Under the pieces are notes generated by a model. It was not told the DNA's origin. It worked only from the letters and a program-made list of their open reading frames with translations, and did not search any database. DNA of 64,000 nt, from contig CAKTVL010000005.1 in NCBI GenBank assembly GCA_934623575.1, positions 1 to 64,000 of the forward strand, in the 5' to 3' direction. This stretch comes from an uncultured Oscillospiraceae bacterium (GTDB taxonomy: Bacteria; Bacillota; Clostridia; Oscillospirales; Oscillospiraceae). The position numbers were made by a program, and so were the translations under genes. Positions 16,826 through 25,661 of the stretch are shown here, in pieces. Within the stretch, counting starts at the first letter, position 1; each line of letters starts with the position of its first letter.

Positions 16826-18130
16826 ATGAAAAAGTGTATCAGCATGCTGCTTGCCCTGGTGCTGGCCGTGTCGATGCTGGCCGGCTGCGGCAGCAAGGAC
16901 AACGCGTCCAAGTCCGACACAGGCAGCGACGGAAAGACCATCCGCGTTTTGACCCACATGGACGGCAGCTTCAATGCGGTCAAGGATGCCTTTGAGCAGG
17001 CCACCGGCATCAAGCTGGAGATCGACGTCTGCTCCTATGAGGAGCTGAACGACCAGTACGAGGTGCTGCTGAGCTCCAAGTCCAGCGAGTACGACGTGAT
17101 CTGCCCGGACGGCCCCAACGTAGCCGCGTATGTGAGCAGAGGGTACATCGCACCGCTGAACGAGTATTTCACCAACGATGAGATCAACGCCTTCAGCGAG
17201 GCGCTGGTGGCGCAGGGCACCGTGGACGGCACGTTCTATGCCGCGCCTCTGGGCGACAGCTGCACGGTCATGTATTTCAACAAGGACCTGCTGAAGGAAG
17301 CCGGCGTGGAGTGGGATTTCGACCAGTATGACGGCGTGAATTCCCGCATCACCTGGGAGAAGGTCATCGAGCTGGCCACCGAGGTGACCGCGAAGCTGGA
17401 TCCGGACGGCTCCAAGGGCATCACCCCCGTGGAATTCGGCCAGGCCAGCCAGGTCTACATGATGAACGTGCTGCCCAACAGCCTGGGCGGGAAGAACATC
17501 AGCGATGACGGCCTGAGCGTGGACGGCATCCTGAACAGCGAAGCGTGGACCCAGGCGCTGACCTGGTACCAGGACAACGTGAACAAGGGCGTTTTCTCCC
17601 GCGGCATCAGCGGCATGGACGGCTACAACAACTTCTACGCCGGTAAGTCCGTGTTCATCCTGATGACCACCGACTCCTACAACTACGCGCTGTACGGCGG
17701 CATGACCCCCGAAAACATGGGCTACACCTATCAGCCCTGCTTCGAGGGCCACGAGGACCAGGTCGCCACTGCCTGCGGCAACTGGACCTGCGCAGTGAAC
17801 GCCTATTCCGAGAACAAGGCCGAGGCGGCCGAGTTCGTCAAGTGGATCACCTACGGCGAGGGCAACGATCTGTTCCTGACCTCCGAGAGCATGGTGCCGA
17901 ACATGGCCAGCCGCTACACGGACGCGCTCATCGAGAAGGTCCCCACCCTGGCCATGGCCCGCGTGGAGTCCGGCGTCACCTCCGTGGTCCGCGCTGTGAC
18001 CCCCGGCTTTAACGAGTACGCCAATGCCGTGGGCACCATGTGGGAGGACATCCGCAACGGCGCAGATATCCAGTCCACCGTGGCCAGCACCATCAGCGAG
18101 CTGGACAGCGCCCTGGAATACTACAAATAA
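16826..18130 (+). CDS. ABC transporter sugar-binding lipoprotein (family 1)
   Basis: A 434-residue extracellular solute-binding protein. The N-terminus MKKCISMLLALVLAVSMLAG with Cys21 is a lipoprotein signal peptide with an LAGC lipobox, so it is anchored outside the membrane. The body has the family 1 pattern (QATGIKLEIDVCSYEEL, SSKSSEYDVICPDGPNVAAY, PLGDSCTVMYFNKDLLKEAG, KWITYGEGNDLFLTSESMVPN). AAGGAG lies upstream. It would capture the ligand for the two permeases that follow after a strong hairpin; a nucleoside or sugar ligand is inferred from the operon. Confidence 0.88.
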   Translation: MKKCISMLLALVLAVSMLAGCGSKDNASKSDTGSDGKTIRVLTHMDGSFNAVKDAFEQATGIKLEIDVCSYEELNDQYEVLLSSKSSEYDVICPDGPNVAAYVSRGYIAPLNEYFTNDEINAFSEALVAQGTVDGTFYAAPLGDSCTVMYFNKDLLKEAGVEWDFDQYDGVNSRITWEKVIELATEVTAKLDPDGSKGITPVEFGQASQVYMMNVLPNSLGGKNISDDGLSVDGILNSEAWTQALTWYQDNVNKGVFSRGISGMDGYNNFYAGKSVFILMTTDSYNYALYGGMTPENMGYTYQPCFEGHEDQVATACGNWTCAVNAYSENKAEAAEFVKWITYGEGNDLFLTSESMVPNMASRYTDALIEKVPTLAMARVESGVTSVVRAVTPGFNEYANAVGTMWEDIRNGADIQSTVASTISELDSALEYYK

Positions 18131-18183
18131 GCCGGAGCATACTGCTTTTCCCGGCACGGTCATTCGAATTTGCAAGACGGACA

Positions 18184-18219
18184 CTGTGCGGCACAGGCCT
18201 TTGTGCCTGTGCCGCACAG
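18184..18219 (+). repeat. 15-bp perfect intercistronic hairpin
   Basis: CTGTGCGGCACAGGC and its exact complement flank a six-base loop between the binding-protein and permease genes, with no T run after it. Such stem-loops often protect the upstream mRNA so that binding protein outnumbers permease, as in the malE-malF gap. Confidence 0.65.
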
Positions 18220-18251
18220 GTGCTATCATACGGTGATGGGATAACGGTGTC

Positions 18252-19121
18252 ATGACTATGTTACAAACAAAAACCAGCCATTCGTGGAAAAAACAGCTTC
18301 CGTATATGCTGATCCTGCCGGCGCTGCTGTTTGCGCTGGTCTATCGCATTTACCCGATCTTCTACTCATTCTACCGGGCCTTCCACTACAAGGGCGAGCT
18401 GTCGCTGCAGACGTATATCAACCTCTTCAATGATACTAATTTCTGGTCGTCCTTCTGGATCACGATCAAGATGAACCTGATCATGATCCCCCTGCAGATC
18501 GTTATTTCTTTTATTTTGGCACTTCTGGTCAATGCTTCGCTGCGCGGGATAGGCGTTTTCCGCAGCCTGTATTATCTGCCGGTCACTATCTCCATGCCAG
18601 TGGCCGCCATCTGCTGGAGCATGATCTTAAATTATAACAGCGGCGTGGTCAACAGCCTGCTGACCAGCCTGTTCGGCGTCCAGCAGCAGGGCTTTTTCAA
18701 CGACGCGAGCCAGGCCCTCTGGTGTGTGATCCTGCTGTGCACCTGGAAGGGTTGCGGATACTGGATGATGTTCTTTTTGGCCGGGCTGAAGGGCATTGAC
18801 CCCTCGCTCTACGAGGCCGCGACCATGGACGGCGCAGGCTTCTTCCGCCGGCTGTTCAGCATCACCATCCCCATGCTGCGCAAAACGACGCTATTCGTAA
18901 CGGTGGCGAATACGTCCATCAACCTGCTGCTTTTCGCCCCGATGATGCTGATCACCGGCGGCGGCCCCAGCGGGACCACCAACGTGCTGATGTACGAGGC
19001 CTACAAGCAGGCCTTCAAGTACGGCAACTACGACAAGGGCTCCGCGATCACCAGCATACTGGTCGTGCTGATCCTGGTGGTGGTATTCCTGCAGTTCAGG
19101 CTGATGGATGAGAAAGATTGA
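18252..19121 (+). CDS. ABC transporter permease, sugar type (first)
   Basis: A 289-residue inner-membrane permease of the MalF/UgpA kind with about six hydrophobic spans. The cytoplasmic EAA loop, which docks the ATPase, is YEAATMDGAGFFRRLFSITIPML near residue 195. LFSLYRIYPIFYSFYRAF-like and TYINLFNDTNFWSSF segments are typical. The start may be ATG 18252 or the ATG two codons later; no strong ribosome site separates them. Pairs with the permease beginning 12 bases after its stop. No ATPase gene is in this operon, so a shared MsmX/MalK-type ATPase must energise it (inference). Confidence 0.88.
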   Translation: MTMLQTKTSHSWKKQLPYMLILPALLFALVYRIYPIFYSFYRAFHYKGELSLQTYINLFNDTNFWSSFWITIKMNLIMIPLQIVISFILALLVNASLRGIGVFRSLYYLPVTISMPVAAICWSMILNYNSGVVNSLLTSLFGVQQQGFFNDASQALWCVILLCTWKGCGYWMMFFLAGLKGIDPSLYEAATMDGAGFFRRLFSITIPMLRKTTLFVTVANTSINLLLFAPMMLITGGGPSGTTNVLMYEAYKQAFKYGNYDKGSAITSILVVLILVVVFLQFRLMDEKD

Positions 19122-19132
19122 GGTGATCCTGC

Positions 19133-19972
19133 GTGAGAAAGAAAAGTTGGAAAACCGTGCTGCTGATCATCACCCTGCTGGTCATCCTGGTGCTGGCGCT
19201 GTTCCCCATCCTGTATCCGCTGATGTCCTCCTTCCGGACGGACAAGGAGATCTACGAATATTCGATGCCCTTCCAGCTGCATACGCTCTGGCCGGTCAGC
19301 TGGACGCTGGACAACTACAAGCTGCTGTTTACCGAGTACCATTTCGGCCGCTATCTGCTGAACACGCTGTTCGAGATCGGCGTCATCATCCCGCTGACGA
19401 TCCTGATCTGCTCGCTGGCGGCGTTTGCCTTCACCTTTTACAATTTCCGCGGCAAGAAGGCCCTGTTTGCCCTGTTTATGGTGACCTTCATGATCCCGGC
19501 AGAGTCCATCGCCCTGCCCATGTACCAGCTGGTAAACAGCATGCACATGGTCAACACCTACTGGGCGCTGATCCTGCCGGCGCTGGCCAACGGCCTTACG
19601 CTGTTCATGTTCACCCAGTCCTTCCGCGACATACCGCCCAGCCTGCTGGAGGCCGCGCGGATCGACGGCGGCGGCTGGTGGACCTGCTACTGGCAGGTGG
19701 TGATGCCGCTGTCCAAGGCGATCATCGTGGCCATGTGCCTGATGACCTTCGTCAACGAGTGGAACAACTACCTCTGGCCGCTTCTGGTGGCACGGTTGGA
19801 TAATGTAAAGACCGTCACCATCGCGATCTGCGCCTTCAAGGAGGAGAATGTGACCCACTGGAGCATGATCTACGCCAGCTCCATGTTCTCAGCGCTGCTG
19901 CCCATCTGTATCTTCCTCCCCTTCCAGAAATATTTCGTGCAGGGCATCACCAGCAGCGGCGTTAAGGGCTGA
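19133..19972 (+). CDS. ABC transporter permease, sugar type (second)
   Basis: A 279-residue partner permease of the MalG/UgpE kind. LFPILYPLMSSFRTDKEIYE near the N-terminus, about six membrane spans, the EAA loop LLEAARIDGGGWWTCYWQVVMPL near residue 182, FVNEWNNYLWPLL and the C-terminal LPFQKYFVQGITSSGVKG are all family marks. It starts at GTG 19133 with GAGGTGATCC upstream; the stop of the first permease is 12 bases before. Confidence 0.88.
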   Translation: MRKKSWKTVLLIITLLVILVLALFPILYPLMSSFRTDKEIYEYSMPFQLHTLWPVSWTLDNYKLLFTEYHFGRYLLNTLFEIGVIIPLTILICSLAAFAFTFYNFRGKKALFALFMVTFMIPAESIALPMYQLVNSMHMVNTYWALILPALANGLTLFMFTQSFRDIPPSLLEAARIDGGGWWTCYWQVVMPLSKAIIVAMCLMTFVNEWNNYLWPLLVARLDNVKTVTIAICAFKEENVTHWSMIYASSMFSALLPICIFLPFQKYFVQGITSSGVKG

Positions 19973-19992
19973 CCGCGTTGGAGGAACAGAGA

Positions 19993-20643
19993 ATGAAAGG
20001 TCTGTTTCGTGCGGACGGCCCGCTTGTAGAGAGCCTGGGGAAGGCGGCGGACGCGGTCCTTCTGAGTCTCAGCTGGCTTTTGGCCAGCCTGCCGGTGGTG
20101 ACGATGCTCCCGGCCGCGGCGGCGCTCTACCGCACGGCGCTGCTCTGCCTGCGCGGAGAGCAGGCCCACGCTCTCCGCACCTTCTGGCGCCGCTTTCGTC
20201 AAGAGCTTCGCGGCGGCTTTGTGCCCAGTCTCAGCGCAGCCGCCTTCACGCTGCTCAATGCGCTCTGGTACACGTTTTCCGGCCGCTTTATGCCGGAGGG
20301 CGAGGGGCTGGTGTACCTGATCATCTCCCGGACGCTGCTCCTTGTGCAGCTGCTGGGCAGCGTGTTCCTGATCCCGCTCTTTGCATCGCGGAGCATGGGC
20401 ACACCGGCATATTGGAAAAACGCTTACTACCTGGCCCTGCGGCAGCTGCCGCGGACACTGGGCGGCGTGCTGCTGTTCGCGGCGGCGGGGCTGGCGCTCA
20501 TCATCCTTCCCCCGCTGCTTCTGGTGGTCCCGGCAGCGACAGCCGTCCTGCATACATATATCGCAGACCCGGTCATGGCCGCCTTTTTACCGGATACCGA
20601 CCGAGCTGCAGAAGAGGAGGCACATTTGCATGAGCAGAGCTGA
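19993..20643 (+). CDS. YesL/DUF624-like membrane protein
   Basis: A 216-residue protein with about five hydrophobic spans. SLSWLLASLPVVTMLPAAAALYRTAL with downstream FWRRFRQELRGGF is the YesL (DUF624) pattern, a family nearly always found beside family 1 binding proteins and their permeases in Firmicutes; its job is unknown, possibly transporter assembly or regulation. The TTG at 19978 is also in frame, but GGAGG at 19980-19984 serves the ATG at 19993. The end overlaps the nucleoside hydrolase gene by 14 bases. Confidence 0.8.
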   Translation: MKGLFRADGPLVESLGKAADAVLLSLSWLLASLPVVTMLPAAAALYRTALLCLRGEQAHALRTFWRRFRQELRGGFVPSLSAAAFTLLNALWYTFSGRFMPEGEGLVYLIISRTLLLVQLLGSVFLIPLFASRSMGTPAYWKNAYYLALRQLPRTLGGVLLFAAAGLALIILPPLLLVVPAATAVLHTYIADPVMAAFLPDTDRAAEEEAHLHEQS

Positions 20644-21700
20644 AATGACCGCGGAGCGGCGAAGCGCGCTGCTGTACCCGCCCGCCGGGCAGATACGGCT
20701 GGTGATCGACTCTGATGCCAAAAATGAGGTCGATGACCAGTTCGCCATCGCGTGGGCGCTGCGCAGCACGGAGCGCTTTCGCGTAGAGGCTGTCTATGCG
20801 GCGCCCTTCGCCCACGACTGCTTCCGGCAGTTTGACCAGTCCGAGGAGGCCCTATCGCAGTCCGCGTCCGCGGTGGGACATTCTGCCGGGCCTGCGGACG
20901 GGATGGAGCAGAGCTATCAGGAGATACTGCGGCTGTTTGCGCTGCTGGGCGAGCCCACGGAGGGCCGCGTGTACCGCGGCTCCGCGCGCTATATCGAGCA
21001 GGACGGCGTGCCGGTGGACAGTGAGGCGGCCCGCGACCTCGTCCGCCGCGTCCACGCATCGCCGGATCCCCTCTATGTGGCGGCCATCGGCGCGGCCACC
21101 AACGTGGCCTCCGCCATCCTCCTGGACCCCACCATCATAGAGAACATGGTCGTCGTCTGGCTGGGCGGCAATGCGCTGGGCTTTGGCCAGGGCATCGAGT
21201 TTAATCTGATCCAGGACAGGCGTGCCGCCCAGGTGCTGTTCGACAGCGGCGTACCGCTGATCTGGGTGCCGTGCTTGAACGTGGCATCGCTGCTGTCGGT
21301 ATCGGAGTGCGAGCTGCGCCATATGCTGCTGAACACGACGCCTATCGGGGATTATCTGGCCAAAACGGTGCTCGCTGCCTTTTCCGATCCCTTGAGCGAC
21401 ATAGCCTTTATGAAGCTGAACCGCAGCAGCAACCTGCGGAGCAACAGCGACGAGCCGGGAGCATACCTGGCACAGTTCAAAACCGAGCACGTCGCATGGA
21501 GCCGGATCATCTGGGATATTGCCACCATCGCTGTACTCAAAAATCCCAATTGGACGCCTTCCAAGCTTGTGCCGTCGCCTGTTCTGCGGAAAGATCTCAC
21601 CTGGGACACCACAGACCAGTCGCGGCCCATGATCCGCATGGTGACACATTGCTACCGTAATATGGTGTTCGGCGACCTTTTCGATACCCTGACGAAATAG
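20630..21700 (+). CDS. Nucleoside hydrolase (inosine-uridine type)
   Basis: A 356-residue hydrolase of the IunH/RihA fold, which splits the N-glycosidic bond of ribonucleosides to ribose and base using Ca2+. The N-terminal Asp cluster reads LVIDSDAKNEVDDQFAIAWAL near residue 20 (family DxDxxxDD), followed by YVAAIGAATNVASAILLDP and VVWLGGNALG, and EFNLIQDRRAAQVLFDSGVPL with the later Asp/Asn ligands. GAGGAGG precedes the ATG, which lies inside the YesL-like gene. With two PfkB kinases in the operon this gives uptake, cleavage and phosphorylation of ribose from a nucleoside. A preference within purine/pyrimidine nucleosides cannot be read. Confidence 0.85.
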   Translation: MSRAEMTAERRSALLYPPAGQIRLVIDSDAKNEVDDQFAIAWALRSTERFRVEAVYAAPFAHDCFRQFDQSEEALSQSASAVGHSAGPADGMEQSYQEILRLFALLGEPTEGRVYRGSARYIEQDGVPVDSEAARDLVRRVHASPDPLYVAAIGAATNVASAILLDPTIIENMVVVWLGGNALGFGQGIEFNLIQDRRAAQVLFDSGVPLIWVPCLNVASLLSVSECELRHMLLNTTPIGDYLAKTVLAAFSDPLSDIAFMKLNRSSNLRSNSDEPGAYLAQFKTEHVAWSRIIWDIATIAVLKNPNWTPSKLVPSPVLRKDLTWDTTDQSRPMIRMVTHCYRNMVFGDLFDTLTK

Positions 21701-21798
21701 CTTTCACCTCGCCAAAAGAACGGTATCCCCTCCCTCAAATAACCGGTATCTCCCATTCGAAATGATTTAGAGTATAAAAGCACCCTTGTATGTTCTTA

Positions 21799-21828
21799 GG
21801 AGCGGCGTGACTTCGGTCACGCCGCTCC
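21799..21828 (+). terminator. Perfect 13-bp hairpin with TTCG loop after the operon
   Basis: GGAGCGGCGTGAC, TTCG, GTCACGCCGCTCC. There is no T run, so it may cap the 3' end of the mRNA after processing rather than terminate. Confidence 0.55.
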
Positions 21829-21959
21829 CTTCAGCATCATTGACAGAAGCTGCATGGCAACGTATAATCATGTCGTAAAGCTTAGCTTTTGGGCAGAGAT
21901 CATTTGCCGGCAGCTTGACGCTTCATGCCGGTCCTGTACATTTCAATGCTACGAAGGGG

Positions 21960-22517
21960 ATGTCATTTGTGAAGCGCATTTATATACTCCTCTCGCGCCC
22001 GAATTCATTCGTTTCAAGCCTGATAGCATTCTTCACGCATACCGAATATTCGCATGTCTCCATAGCTTATGACCGCGAGCTTCGCAGTCTGTGCAGCTTC
22101 GCGCGGAGATACCGCCTCCCCTTACCCGGAGGGCTCGTTGCCGAAAACGAAAACGGCGTGCTTCGAGGGGCACTCAGAAACGCCAATTGCGTCATCCTCT
22201 CCGCGTCTGTTTCCGACGGCAGATTCGATGCCTTTCGCTCCCGGATAGATACCATGCTTTCGAACCGTGATACCTATCACTATTTTTTGCGCGGGCTTTT
22301 CTTCTGCTGTCTCGGCATCGAATCGCACCGCGAAAACCACTATCTCTGCTCGCAGTTCGTCGCCGAGCTGCTAAGCTATGCGGGGATCCCCGGGATACCA
22401 AAGCCGCCGTCGCTGATGAAGCCGCTGGACTTTCTGAAAATACCCGGCCTTGATCGCGTATACACCGGTGTCCTGTGCGCGTATTTATCGCAAGTGTCGC
22501 AGGACGCTCGGTCCTGA
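21960..22517 (+). CDS. NlpC/P60-like (YiiX type) putative cysteine amidase
   Basis: A 185-residue protein starting MSFVKRIYILLS. The pattern YSHVSIAYDREL (His near residue 30), a Phe/Arg-rich middle, and HYLCSQFVAELLSYAG (Cys near residue 137) is that of the circularly permuted NlpC/P60 group, in which Cys and His form a hydrolase centre. Clostridia carry many such proteins of unknown substrate. The ATG at 21960 is preferred over 21915 because family members begin at this point, although the GAAGGGG site is only moderate. Confidence 0.65.
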   Translation: MSFVKRIYILLSRPNSFVSSLIAFFTHTEYSHVSIAYDRELRSLCSFARRYRLPLPGGLVAENENGVLRGALRNANCVILSASVSDGRFDAFRSRIDTMLSNRDTYHYFLRGLFFCCLGIESHRENHYLCSQFVAELLSYAGIPGIPKPPSLMKPLDFLKIPGLDRVYTGVLCAYLSQVSQDARS

Positions 22518-22544
22518 GGGCGAAAGCAAGATAGACGGCGCGCG

Positions 22545-22877
22545 GTGTTTATCGTTTCCGCCGCCTATATACACGGCGCGACTACGCTGCGGACGGTCGC
22601 ATATGACATTGCTTTGGATAAAAGCTGCGAGACGGACACGTTCTCCGTCGCGGTGATCTCAGACTTTCATGTGGGCGCGGGTGCGCGGCACAGCGAAGTG
22701 GACCAGATGGTGGAGCGTGTCGCCGCGGCCAAGCCGGAGCTGATCCTGATCGCCGGCGACGTCTGCGATTCCGCGTCCTCAGTGGCCGATTCGGGAATAT
22801 CCCCACGCCGGTCGGCAGCAAAGAGCGGGCTTACTTTTGCGACCGAACGCTGGATGAAAGCGAAAAAACGGACCTGA
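22545..22877 (+). pseudogene. Metallophosphoesterase N-terminal remnant
   Basis: TFSVAVISDFHVGAGARHSEVD and ELILIAGDVCDSAS are the first two metal-binding motifs (DxH and GDxxD) of calcineurin-like phosphoesterases. The expected GNHD, the later His motifs and about 150 residues are missing; after residue 85 the frame is unrelated. A deletion has joined it to another gene end. Confidence 0.65.
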
Positions 22878-22996
22878 TGACATTGAAATATCACACCGTT
22901 CATTTCTCTTATATCCCGAAGGAACGGCACGGCGAGATGTGCGCCCGCCTGTCGCTCCCGCTCCCGCCAGAGATCAAAGAAAAGTGCGTCGGGTAA
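22796..22996 (+). pseudogene. C-terminal fragment of an unrecognised protein
   Basis: In another frame across the same join, 66 residues (PTPVGSKERAYFCDRTLDES, HTVHFSYIPKERHGEMCARL) run to TAA at 22994-22996. They have protein-like composition and no start. Not recognised. It is overlapped by the metallophosphoesterase remnant, as expected if a deletion fused two genes. Confidence 0.35.
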
Positions 22997-23027
22997 AACG
23001 GAAGGGGCAAACTATACCGCTCATTAA

Positions 23028-23064
23028 AAAAAGCATCCCGCGGCGCTGCCGCGGGATGCTTTTT
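23028..23064. terminator. Bidirectional terminator
   Basis: AAAAAGCATCCCGCGGC pairs exactly with GCCGCGGGATGCTTTTT around a GCT loop, with T runs on both strands. Confidence 0.85.
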
Positions 23065-23080
23065 ACCTTCCAAGACGAAA

Positions 23081-23103
23081 GCCGGCGCTGCAGCTGCGCC
23101 GGC
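23081..23103 (-). terminator. Hairpin after the catabolic operon
   Basis: GCCGGCGC and its complement flank seven bases; on the minus strand it is followed by TTTCGTCTT, 35 bases past the esterase stop. Confidence 0.55.
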
Positions 23104-23137
23104 CTTCGCCTGAAAAGCACCAAAATGTGAGGAAAGC

Positions 23138-24115
23138 TTACTTGTTGCCGCAAAGGCCCTTGCTGACCAGCCAGTCGTTGATCAAGCCGGCGATCTGGTC
23201 GTTGTTGTTGTCCATCATCAGCATATGAGAGTTGCCCTTGATGCCCATTTTCGGCAGATCCATCCAGGTGTAGTCCGCGTGGAGCTCGTCCAGCTTGGCG
23301 CGCCAGGCGGGCGCGGCCCTGCGGATGGACTCGGCCCAGGAGTGGACCACCTTGTAGTCGTCGCTCATAAAGTCGCCGTACACATACAGCTGGGGGATCC
23401 TGGCAAACGCGGAGAGGTTCTCGTCCAGCGCAGGCAGGCTGGCCGCCTCGATGAACACCACCGCCTTCACGAAGTCAGGGTATTTCTGCATGATCTTCTT
23501 GGTGTACAGCGCCGCCTGGCTGTGTACCATGATGATCACGCCGTCCACATGCTTCTGCATGCGCTCGATGTACCTGCAATAGGCGTCGATGGTCCACTCA
23601 TCAGAGGTGAGCCAGCGGGGGACGCTCTGCATCATCAGCTGGTCATAGTGATCGATGGGGAACCGGTTGCCCTCGTAGGGGACGGGATACGTCTCGCCCA
23701 TCTTCAGATTCAGCCAGCGGGCCTCGTAGGAGTGGAAGATGGGAGGCGTGGGGTTGATCTCCGGGAACTTGGCCCAGCTGGCGCGGCCGCGCTCCACGGC
23801 GTCCGACACATAGACGTTGAAGCCGTGGCGCAGGAACAGGGTGTCGAAGCCCTCGCGCCCGTCGGGCGTGGTCTCCCAGGTGACGCCCGTCAGGCCGCCG
23901 CCGTGCCACATGAGGATGGGGTACGGGCACACCGGCTCTGCCAGCTCGGTGTACTGGACGTACATCTGCTTGGCCCAGTGGGTGCCGTTGGGGTCAGAGT
24001 GGAAGGTGAACTTGCCCTGATAGGGGAAATCCTCCACCGGCGCGTTCTCCAGCTTGACCCTTTCGCCGCCCACATGGAAGCTGCCGCGGTGCTTGATCCT
24101 GATAATATCGTCCAT
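23138..24115 (-). CDS. Alpha/beta-hydrolase, putative esterase
   Basis: A 325-residue cytoplasmic alpha/beta-hydrolase without a signal peptide. ILMWHGGGLTGVTWETTPDG is the oxyanion-hole strand and loop, FNVYVSDAVERGRASW the following strand, VIIMVHSQAALYTKK the nucleophile elbow (Ser in H-S-Q, not the usual GxSxG), and GNSHMLMMDNNND near the end supplies the His. AGGAGGT precedes the ATG. It is the last gene of the five-gene operon; it may release a carboxylate from an ester before degradation, but the substrate is not known. Confidence 0.82.
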   Translation of the reverse strand: MDDIIRIKHRGSFHVGGERVKLENAPVEDFPYQGKFTFHSDPNGTHWAKQMYVQYTELAEPVCPYPILMWHGGGLTGVTWETTPDGREGFDTLFLRHGFNVYVSDAVERGRASWAKFPEINPTPPIFHSYEARWLNLKMGETYPVPYEGNRFPIDHYDQLMMQSVPRWLTSDEWTIDAYCRYIERMQKHVDGVIIMVHSQAALYTKKIMQKYPDFVKAVVFIEAASLPALDENLSAFARIPQLYVYGDFMSDDYKVVHSWAESIRRAAPAWRAKLDELHADYTWMDLPKMGIKGNSHMLMMDNNNDQIAGLINDWLVSKGLCGNK

Positions 24116-24130
24116 GGTGTTTACCTCCTG

Positions 24131-25597
24131 TTACAGGACCAGAATGCTGATGACACCGGCGGCCACGATGGCCAGCGTGATGCCCACCAGCACGATGATG
24201 CCCTTGGACAGCGCCCACTGCTGGCCGTCATCGGCAAAGATGTCCGTGCTCAGCATAATGGCGGACTGACCGGAGCCGGAGGGCAGCAGGCAGGCGGTCA
24301 GCGTGCCCGTACCGATCAGGGCGGGGAACACGGAGACATTGACGCCCTCCTGGTACAGCACCACAGCCAGCGGCGCCAGTGCCGTCAGGAACAGGATCGC
24401 CGTGGCGGAGTTGGAGAAGAACTGGGTGATGACGCAGCTGAGTATGCAGACGATGATGACCACCGTCACGATGCTCATGCCGCCGAAGATGCCCTGGAAG
24501 ATGCTCAGCAGCCAGGTGGCCACGCCGCAGACGTCCGCCGCCATGGCGCCGCCGATGGCGATAACGGAGCCCACCGCGAAGATGATCTGCCAGTTGGTGC
24601 CGTTCTTGAACACGTCGCCCACCTCAGCGATAGGCTCGCCGTCCACGCGGATCAGGCAGAGCATGCAGATCACGAAGCCCATGAACAGGTTCTGGCCGAT
24701 GTTGTTGAGGAACAGATACACGCCGGACTCCTGGGGCAGGAGCATCAAGACAAACGGATAGAAGAAGGTCAGGATCACGGCCACCAGCACGATGACCTGC
24801 TTCTTGGACATCTTCCTGAACTCCGGCGTCTGCAGCACGGAGACGTCCAGCTCCTTCATGCGCTTCAGGTCGAACTTGAACACGAAGCGGGCCAGGAGCA
24901 TCAGGATCACGAAGGACAGCACGGCCATGAAAATGGCGGTCATCAGCCAGGTATTGCCGTCGCAGGCGGCGCCGATGGTGTTGAGTTGGGCATCAAAGAT
25001 GCTCATGTACAGCGCGGCGTAGGGCTTGAAGGGGAAGAACACCTCCGTCGTACCGGAGAGGGCCACCGTGGCCAGCAGGAGGAAGCGGAACCAGTCGTTC
25101 TTTTTGTCCATGCCTGTCACCTCTGCTATGGCGTCCAGAATGGCGATGGCCAGCAGAATGATGCCGAAGGAGCCGATAACGGCACCGATGACGATGATGG
25201 CGATGAAGAAGAACGCGGTGAACAGATAGGGTCTGCCATTGACGATCTTGCGGGACAGCAGCCAGCGGACCAGGAACTCACCGGTCTGGGTCTTCTGGAA
25301 GATGTACACCATGATGAAGATGAAGATCATCAGCAGGGTGATGCTGTTGCCCAGCGTGGTGGCCACGATGGATGATGCCGTGTAATAGCCGGGGATCACG
25401 CAGGCGGTCAGCGCGACCACCGAGGAGAGCAGCAGACCGCCGGTCACGATGCTCATGTAGATCCATCCGATCATAATGCACAGATACTGAACGCCCATTC
25501 TGGTCACGGGACCCCAAGTGGGGATAAAGTAACCGGCCACAAACATGATCAGCAGCGCGATCACTGTCTGTATGGTTTTGGATTTACTCGTTTTCAT
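24131..25597 (-). CDS. SLC13/DASS family carboxylate transporter
   Basis: A 488-residue permease with about eleven to twelve hydrophobic spans of the divalent anion:sodium symporter family (CitT/SdcS/NaDC type). The two repeats with hairpins are seen as MIFIFIMVYIFQKTQTGEFL and ...FFSNSATAILFLTALAPLAVVL, the latter carrying the SNT-like carboxylate/Na+ site (here SNS), and LLPSGSGQSAIM near the C-terminus. It would import a di- or tricarboxylate for the enzymes beside it. The next gene starts 15 bases downstream, so they are cotranscribed. Confidence 0.86.
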   Translation of the reverse strand: MKTSKSKTIQTVIALLIMFVAGYFIPTWGPVTRMGVQYLCIMIGWIYMSIVTGGLLLSSVVALTACVIPGYYTASSIVATTLGNSITLLMIFIFIMVYIFQKTQTGEFLVRWLLSRKIVNGRPYLFTAFFFIAIIVIGAVIGSFGIILLAIAILDAIAEVTGMDKKNDWFRFLLLATVALSGTTEVFFPFKPYAALYMSIFDAQLNTIGAACDGNTWLMTAIFMAVLSFVILMLLARFVFKFDLKRMKELDVSVLQTPEFRKMSKKQVIVLVAVILTFFYPFVLMLLPQESGVYLFLNNIGQNLFMGFVICMLCLIRVDGEPIAEVGDVFKNGTNWQIIFAVGSVIAIGGAMAADVCGVATWLLSIFQGIFGGMSIVTVVIIVCILSCVITQFFSNSATAILFLTALAPLAVVLYQEGVNVSVFPALIGTGTLTACLLPSGSGQSAIMLSTDIFADDGQQWALSKGIIVLVGITLAIVAAGVISILVL

Positions 25598-25661
25598 GTG
25601 ATTCCTCCTAATCGTATTATATGATCGTATCCCGGTCCGTCAAGTGTCCGGACCGCTTTGC

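Noticed and set aside
23225-25375. A 716-codon plus-strand open frame, and similar ones at 7428-8846, 25644-26714, 26425-27759, 61446-62627
   Set aside because: Each lies opposite a well-supported gene and has the His/Asp/Gly/Val composition of an antisense frame; no motifs.
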